This document shows, piece by piece, positions 59,764-64,000 of a DNA stretch of 64,000 nt. Each line of letters starts with the position of its first letter. Position 1 is the first letter of the stretch. The DNA is from Streptomyces fradiae ATCC 10745 = DSM 40063 (GTDB taxonomy: Bacteria; Actinomycetota; Actinomycetes; Streptomycetales; Streptomycetaceae). The notes under the pieces were generated by a model. It was not told the origin of the DNA. It searched no databases and saw only the letters and a program-made list of their open reading frames with translations. The stretch is taken from the NCBI RefSeq assembly GCF_008704425.1, contig NZ_CP023696.1, positions 792,501 to 856,500 on the forward strand. The letters are read 5' to 3'. The position numbers and the translations under genes were made by a program.

Positions 59764-60249
59764 TCAGCGCCAGGGTTCGCTGACCGTGCGCAGCGTCATG
59801 GCGGTGGCGACGGCGGCGGTGACCGCTTCGTGGCCCTTGTCCTCGTTCGACCCCTCCAGTCCGGCGCGGTCGAGGGCCTGCTCCTCGGTGTCGCAGGTGA
59901 GGACGCCGAAGCCGACGGGGACGCCGGTCTCGACGGAGACCTGCACGAGGCCCTGGGTGACGCCCTGGCACACGTAGTCGAAGTGGGGCGTGCCGCCCCG
60001 GATGACGACGCCGAGGGCGACGACGGCGTCGTAGCCGCGTCCGGCGAGGACCTTGGCGACGACGGGCAGTTCGAAGCTGCCGGGGACCCGCAGCAGGGTC
60101 GGCTCGTCGATGCCCAGCTCGCGCAGGGCGCGCAGGGCGCCGTCGACGAGGCCGCCCATGACCTTCTCGTGCCACTGGGCGGCGATGACGGCGACACGGA
60201 GGTCGCCGCAGTTCTTGACGGACAGTTCGGGTGCGCCCTTGCCGCTCAC
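59764..60249 (-). CDS. ribH: 6,7-dimethyl-8-ribityllumazine synthase
   Basis: Condenses the ribitylamino-uracil with dihydroxybutanone phosphate to lumazine, the penultimate step of riboflavin synthesis; it forms icosahedral shells. 161 residues. Seen: [72 protein letters not shown] and the end [15 protein letters not shown] 60249. 98 bases after ribBA. Confidence 0.97.
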   Translation of the reverse strand: MSGKGAPELSVKNCGDLRVAVIAAQWHEKVMGGLVDGALRALRELGIDEPTLLRVPGSFELPVVAKVLAGRGYDAVVALGVVIRGGTPHFDYVCQGVTQGLVQVSVETGVPVGFGVLTCDTEEQALDRAGLEGSNEDKGHEAVTAAVATAMTLRTVSEPWR

Positions 60250-60347
60250 GTTTCTCCTCGGGTGCGTGCGATGGCTCGCTCGGTTCTGGGACGGGTGGTG
60301 CCGGGGTGGTGCTGGTCCTGCCGGGTGGCGCCCGGCGGTGCCGGGGG

Positions 60348-61718
60348 CTACTGGGTGACGCAGGGGGACACGTCGGCCGGGCCGTCCAGCCAGGGCAGGT
60401 CGTGGCCCATGCGGTCGCGCTTGGTCCGCAGGTAGCGGACGTTGTGCTCGCCCGCCTGGACCGGCATGGCCTCGCGGCCGGACACGACGATGCCGTGGCG
60501 GGCGAGGGCCGCGCTCTTGTCCGGGTTGTTGGTCATCAGCCGGACGCTGCGGACACCGAGGTCGGCGAGCATGCGGGCGCCGGCGGCGTAGTCGCGGGCG
60601 TCGGCGGGCAGGCCGAGCTCCAGGTTGGCGTCGAGGGTGTCGCGGCCCCGCTCCTGGAGTTCGTACGCGCGGAGCTTGGAGAGCAGGCCGATGCCGCGCC
60701 CCTCGTGGCCGCGCAGGTACACGACGACGCCGCGCCCCGCCTCGGTCACGCGGTCCATGGCGGCGTGCAGCTGGGGGCCGCAGTCGCAGCGCAGCGAGTG
60801 GAAGACGTCGCCGGTGAGGCACTCGGAGTGGACCCGCACGAGGACGTCCTCGCCGTCGCCGAGGTCGCCGTGGACCAGGGCGACGTGCTCGACGCCGTCG
60901 GCGGCGGAGCGGTAGCCGTACGCGGTGAAGTCCCCGTGCGCGGTGGGCAGCCGCACCTCGGCCTCGCGCCGGACGGCCGGGACCTCGGCCGGAGCCGGGA
61001 CCGGGGCGGGGGCCGGGGCCGTGACCGGGGCCGTCTCACGGTGGTGGCCGGGGAGGACGGCGGGGCCGTTGGCGCGGCGGTAGGCGATCAGGTCCTCGAT
61101 GGAGATGATCGTCAGGCCGTGCTTGCGGGCGAAGGGCACCAGCTCCGGGAGGCGGAGCATGACGCCGTCCTCTCCGGCGATCTCCACGATGGCGCCGGCC
61201 GGGCGGAGCCCGGCGAGGCGGGCCAGATCGACGGCGGCCTCGGTGTGGCCGTCGCGGGTCAGGACGCCGCCGGGCCGGGCGCGCAGGGGGAAGACGTGGC
61301 CGGGGCGGACGAGGTCCGACGGCTCGGCGGTGCCGCTCGCCAGCAGCTGGAGGGTGGTGGCGCGGTCGGCGGCGGAGATGCCGGTGGTGACGCCGTGGAC
61401 CGGGGCGGCGTCGACGGAGACGGTGAAGGCGGTCCGCATGGACTCGGTGTTCTCCTCGACCATCTGCGGCAGGCCGAGCCGGTCCAGCTCGTCGCCCTCC
61501 ATGGGGGCGCAGACGAGGCCGCGGCACTCGCTCATCATGAAGGCGACGATCTCGGGGGTGGCCTTCTCGGCGGCGACGACGAGGTCGCCCTCGTTCTCCC
61601 GGTCCTCGTCGTCGACGACCACGACGGGCCGACCGGCGGCGATGTCGCGGACGGCCTGCTCGACCGGGTCCAGGGTGAGGTCGGCGTCCCACGGGGACGG
61701 TCCGGGCGCGAGGGTCAT
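60348..61718 (-). CDS. ribBA: Bifunctional DHBP synthase / GTP cyclohydrolase II
   Basis: Supplies both precursors of riboflavin from ribulose-5-phosphate and GTP. 456 residues. The DHBP synthase half shows [19 protein letters not shown] and [32 protein letters not shown] Pro/Ala-rich linker follows (about 230-250), then GTP cyclohydrolase II with zinc cysteines in [20 protein letters not shown] and [21 protein letters not shown] 61718 overlaps the ribM stop. Confidence 0.97.
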   Translation of the reverse strand: MTLAPGPSPWDADLTLDPVEQAVRDIAAGRPVVVVDDEDRENEGDLVVAAEKATPEIVAFMMSECRGLVCAPMEGDELDRLGLPQMVEENTESMRTAFTVSVDAAPVHGVTTGISAADRATTLQLLASGTAEPSDLVRPGHVFPLRARPGGVLTRDGHTEAAVDLARLAGLRPAGAIVEIAGEDGVMLRLPELVPFARKHGLTIISIEDLIAYRRANGPAVLPGHHRETAPVTAPAPAPVPAPAEVPAVRREAEVRLPTAHGDFTAYGYRSAADGVEHVALVHGDLGDGEDVLVRVHSECLTGDVFHSLRCDCGPQLHAAMDRVTEAGRGVVVYLRGHEGRGIGLLSKLRAYELQERGRDTLDANLELGLPADARDYAAGARMLADLGVRSVRLMTNNPDKSAALARHGIVVSGREAMPVQAGEHNVRYLRTKRDRMGHDLPWLDGPADVSPCVTQ

Positions 61719-62365
61719 GCCGGGGCTCCTTCCAGGGCCTGGGCCGGGGTGCGCGTACGGAGCCACCAGTCGCGCATGCCCCACAGCACGAGGGCGAAGT
61801 AGATCACGTACACCAGGCCGGAGAAGGCGAGCCCGCTGCTGAAGGCGAGCGGGACGCCGACGAGGTCCACGAGGAGCCAGGCGAACCAGAACTCGACCAG
61901 CCCGCGGGCCTGGGCGACCATCGCGACGAGGGTGCCGACGAAGATGTACGCGTCGGCCCAGGGGCTCCACGACAGCGACGGGTACAGGGTGAACAGTCCG
62001 CCGACGGCGAGCGTGCCGAGGACGGCGCCCGCGGCGAGCAGGCCGCGCTCCTTCCAGGAGGCGAAGCGGACGGCGATGGAGCCGTCCTGGGCCTGGCGGC
62101 GGCCGAGGTGCCACTGGCGCCAGCCCCACGCGGCGACGGCGATGACCAGCAGCTGCTTGCCCACGCCGCCGCCGAGCTGCGCGGAGGCGTAGGCGGCGAC
62201 GAGGACGAGGCCGGAGAGCAGCTGGGCGGGCCAGGTGAGGATGGAGCGCCGCCAGCCGAGGGCGAGCGCGGCGAGGCCGATCGTGTTGCCGATCATGTCG
62301 GACCAGATGATGCGCTGGCCGAAGGCGGTGAACGCCTCCGCGCCCAGCCAGTCGAAGGCGTTCAC
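61715..62365 (-). CDS. ribM: PnuC-family transporter, probable riboflavin importer RibM
   Basis: 216 residues with about seven membrane segments. Seen: [40 protein letters not shown] (the PnuC WxxWxxxxR signature), [39 protein letters not shown]. PnuC relatives move NMN, nicotinamide riboside, thiamine or riboflavin; RibM of actinobacteria lies in riboflavin operons and carries riboflavin. Placement between ribE and ribBA, overlapping both by four bases, supports RibM here. Confidence 0.88.
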   Translation of the reverse strand: MNAFDWLGAEAFTAFGQRIIWSDMIGNTIGLAALALGWRRSILTWPAQLLSGLVLVAAYASAQLGGGVGKQLLVIAVAAWGWRQWHLGRRQAQDGSIAVRFASWKERGLLAAGAVLGTLAVGGLFTLYPSLSWSPWADAYIFVGTLVAMVAQARGLVEFWFAWLLVDLVGVPLAFSSGLAFSGLVYVIYFALVLWGMRDWWLRTRTPAQALEGAPA

Positions 62366-62964
62366 CGGGAGGCCCCCCGCGTGCCGAGGAGGCGCTCGAC
62401 GTACTTGGCGATGACGTCGACCTCCAGGTTGACGGGGTCGCCGGGCTGCTTGCGGCCGAGCGTGGTGAGGGCGAGCGTGGTGGGGATGAGGCTGACGGTG
62501 AAGTGGTCGTCGGCGGCGTCCACGACGGTGAGGCTGACGCCGTCGACGGTGATGGAGCCCTTCTCGACCACGTAGCGGGCGAGGTCCGCCGGGAGGGAGA
62601 CCCTCACGATCTCCCAGTTCTCGGAAGGGGTGCGCGCCTCGATGGTGCCGGTGCCGTCGACATGCCCCTGGACGACGTGCCCGCCGAAGCGGCCGTCGGC
62701 GGGCATGGGCCGCTCCAGGTTGACGGGGGAGCCGACGGTGAGCGCGCCGAGGCTGGAGCGCTTGAGGGTCTCGGCCATGACGTCGGCGGTGAACTCGTCG
62801 CCCTCCAGCTCCACGACCGTCAGGCAGACGCCGTTGACGGCGATCGAGTCGCCGTGCTTCGCGCCGTGCGTGACCACGGGGCCGCGCAGCCGGAAGCGGG
62901 AGGCGTCGCCGAGGTCCTCCACGGCGGTGACCTCGCCCAGTTCTTCGACGATTCCGGTGAACAC
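62362..62964 (-). CDS. ribE: Riboflavin synthase alpha chain
   Basis: Dismutes two lumazines to riboflavin. 200 residues with two lumazine-binding repeats: [28 protein letters not shown], then [32 protein letters not shown] 62964 follows the ribD stop directly, and its stop overlaps the ribM GTG as GTGA. Confidence 0.97.
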   Translation of the reverse strand: MFTGIVEELGEVTAVEDLGDASRFRLRGPVVTHGAKHGDSIAVNGVCLTVVELEGDEFTADVMAETLKRSSLGALTVGSPVNLERPMPADGRFGGHVVQGHVDGTGTIEARTPSENWEIVRVSLPADLARYVVEKGSITVDGVSLTVVDAADDHFTVSLIPTTLALTTLGRKQPGDPVNLEVDVIAKYVERLLGTRGASR

Positions 62965-63999
62965 TCACGTCTCCTTGGTGGTGGAGGGGCGGACGGGGCG
63001 GGCGGTGACGCGCAGGTCGGGGCCGAGGCGGTCGGTGCCGGTGACGCGCAGCCGCAGCGCGTCGGCGAGGGTGGCGATCCCGGCGTCGCCGAGCGCGGCG
63101 GGGCCGGCGCCCAGGAGTACGGGGGCGAGGTAGCCGACGACCTCGTCGACGGCGCCCTCGGCGGCGAAGGCGCCCGCGAGGGTCGGACCGCCTTCGAGGA
63201 GTACGGAGCGCACGCCCCGCTCGTGGAGGGCGGCCAGCAGGGCCGGGACGGACAGGCCGCGGCCATCGGCGGCCCTGGGCAGCCGGACGACGCCCACGCC
63301 GTCGAGATGGCCCGCGGCGGCGTCCTCGGCGACGGCGACCAGTGTGGGCGCGGCGTCGTCCAGCACGCGGGCGCCGGGCTTGACGGCGGTCGCCTCGGTG
63401 TCGACGACGACGCGCAGGGGCTGCGCGGCGCCGTCGACGCCGCGCACGGCGAGGTGCGGGTCGTCGGCGCGGGCGGTGCCGGAGCCGACGACGACCGCGT
63501 CCGCCTCGGCGCGCAGCCGGTGGACGTCGGCGCGGGACTCGGGCGAGGTGATCCAGCGGCTGGTGCCGTCGGCGGCGGCGACGCGGCCGTCGAGGGTGGC
63601 GGCGTACTTCCAGCGGACGTGGGGGCGCCCGAGGCGTACGGAGGTGAGCCAGGCGGCGTTGCCGGCCTCGGCCTCGTCGGCGAGGAGCCCTTCCTCGACC
63701 CGGACGCCGGCCGCGCGGAGGGTGGCCGCGCCGCCGCCCGCCCGCGGGTCGGGGTCGGCGACCGCGTAGACGACCCGGGCGATGCCGGCCTCGATGAGCG
63801 CCTGGGAGCAGGGGCCGGTGCGGCCGGTGTGGTCGCAGGGTTCGAGGGTGACGTAGGCGGTGCCGCCGCGGGCGAGGACACCGGCCTGGCGCAGGGCGTG
63901 GACCTCGGCGTGGGGGCCGCCGGCGCGCTGGTGGTACCCGGCGCCGACCTCGTGGCCGGAGGCGTCCAGGACGACGCACCCGACGACCGGGTTCGGGCT
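62965..63999 (-). CDS. ribD: Bifunctional riboflavin deaminase/reductase, 5' end missing
   Basis: Deaminates and reduces the pyrimidine intermediate of riboflavin synthesis. 344 residues are visible; the frame is open at the right edge and about 20 residues (and the start) lie outside. Seen: SPNPVVGCVV, zinc-deaminase motifs GGPHAEVHAL and EPCDHTGRTGPCSQAL, then the reductase half KYAATLDGRVAAADGTSRW, VVVGSGTARADDPHLAVRG and LLEGGPTLAGAF. The stop touches the ribE start. Any FMN riboswitch would be upstream, beyond the window. Confidence 0.96.
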   Translation of the reverse strand, partial: SPNPVVGCVVLDASGHEVGAGYHQRAGGPHAEVHALRQAGVLARGGTAYVTLEPCDHTGRTGPCSQALIEAGIARVVYAVADPDPRAGGGAATLRAAGVRVEEGLLADEAEAGNAAWLTSVRLGRPHVRWKYAATLDGRVAAADGTSRWITSPESRADVHRLRAEADAVVVGSGTARADDPHLAVRGVDGAAQPLRVVVDTEATAVKPGARVLDDAAPTLVAVAEDAAAGHLDGVGVVRLPRAADGRGLSVPALLAALHERGVRSVLLEGGPTLAGAFAAEGAVDEVVGYLAPVLLGAGPAALGDAGIATLADALRLRVTGTDRLGPDLRVTARPVRPSTTKET

Positions 64000-64000
64000 G

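Noticed and set aside
62965..63999. FMN riboswitch for the rib operon
   Set aside because: ribD is cut by the window edge; the leader lies outside and no internal gap is long enough to hold one.

Overview
The window is a very high-GC stretch (third codon positions almost all G or C, many GTG starts, Shine-Dalgarno boxes of the GGAGG type) with gene families and gene order typical of a Streptomyces chromosome. From memory, the order (ptsI, acetoacetyl-CoA synthetase, smeA-sffA, rbpA, fxsA, polyprenol-phosphate mannosyltransferase, a SCO1431-family membrane protein, a CbbX-like ATPase, hisG-hisE and the riboflavin genes) matches the S. coelicolor core region around SCO1391 to SCO1443. I could not align it. 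No rRNA, tRNA, IS element or CRISPR array is visible.

Layout. 1-8998: metabolic genes: the 3' part of ptsI, a conserved hypothetical, acetoacetyl-CoA synthetase facing a GH31 glucosidase, a Nudix hydrolase and a VanX-like dipeptidase. 8964-13222: a conservon (cvnA-B-C-D: sensor kinase, roadblock, DUF742, GTPase). 14525-22281: a three-gene SMC/kleisin-like locus resembling MksBEF or JetABC, without the JetD/MksG nuclease. 22427-27111: a GntR repressor divergent from a transporter plus pxpA-pxpB-pxpC (5-oxoprolinase) operon, with a clean palindrome between them. 27646-31828: HEAT and ankyrin repeat proteins, then the sporulation operon smeA-sffA. 32071-36782: a MocR regulator divergent from a YczE membrane protein, then a glycerophosphodiesterase and a UMF1/Atg22-like transporter. 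37058-44569: rbpA with a SigR-type promoter, fxsA, ppm, an amidohydrolase, an Lrp regulator, a small hypothetical protein and an acyl-CoA dehydrogenase.

45250-53249 looks like an accessory island. It holds a PucR regulator with a secreted CocE-type hydrolase, an AraC regulator with an MBL-fold/SDR operon, and several gene remnants. It is bracketed by two 44-bp direct repeats (40/44 identical). Both repeats lie in C39-peptidase 3' ends: a broken one at 45250 and an intact gene at 53136. This suggests insertion into that 3' end or a duplication there.

53136-63999 returns to core genes: a Tat-exported C39 peptidase, a P-loop kinase-like protein, a possible short RNA, a TPR-AAA+ ATPase, and a minus-strand operon running ribD-ribE-ribM-ribBA-ribH-hisE-hisG-PH-domain protein with mostly overlapping junctions. 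ribD runs off the right edge, so any FMN riboswitch lies outside the window.

The most interesting items are the nuclease-less SMC locus with an Asp-Asn Walker B, SffA without its Walker A lysine, the C39-bracketed island, and the compact promoter-hairpin unit near 55.6 kb.
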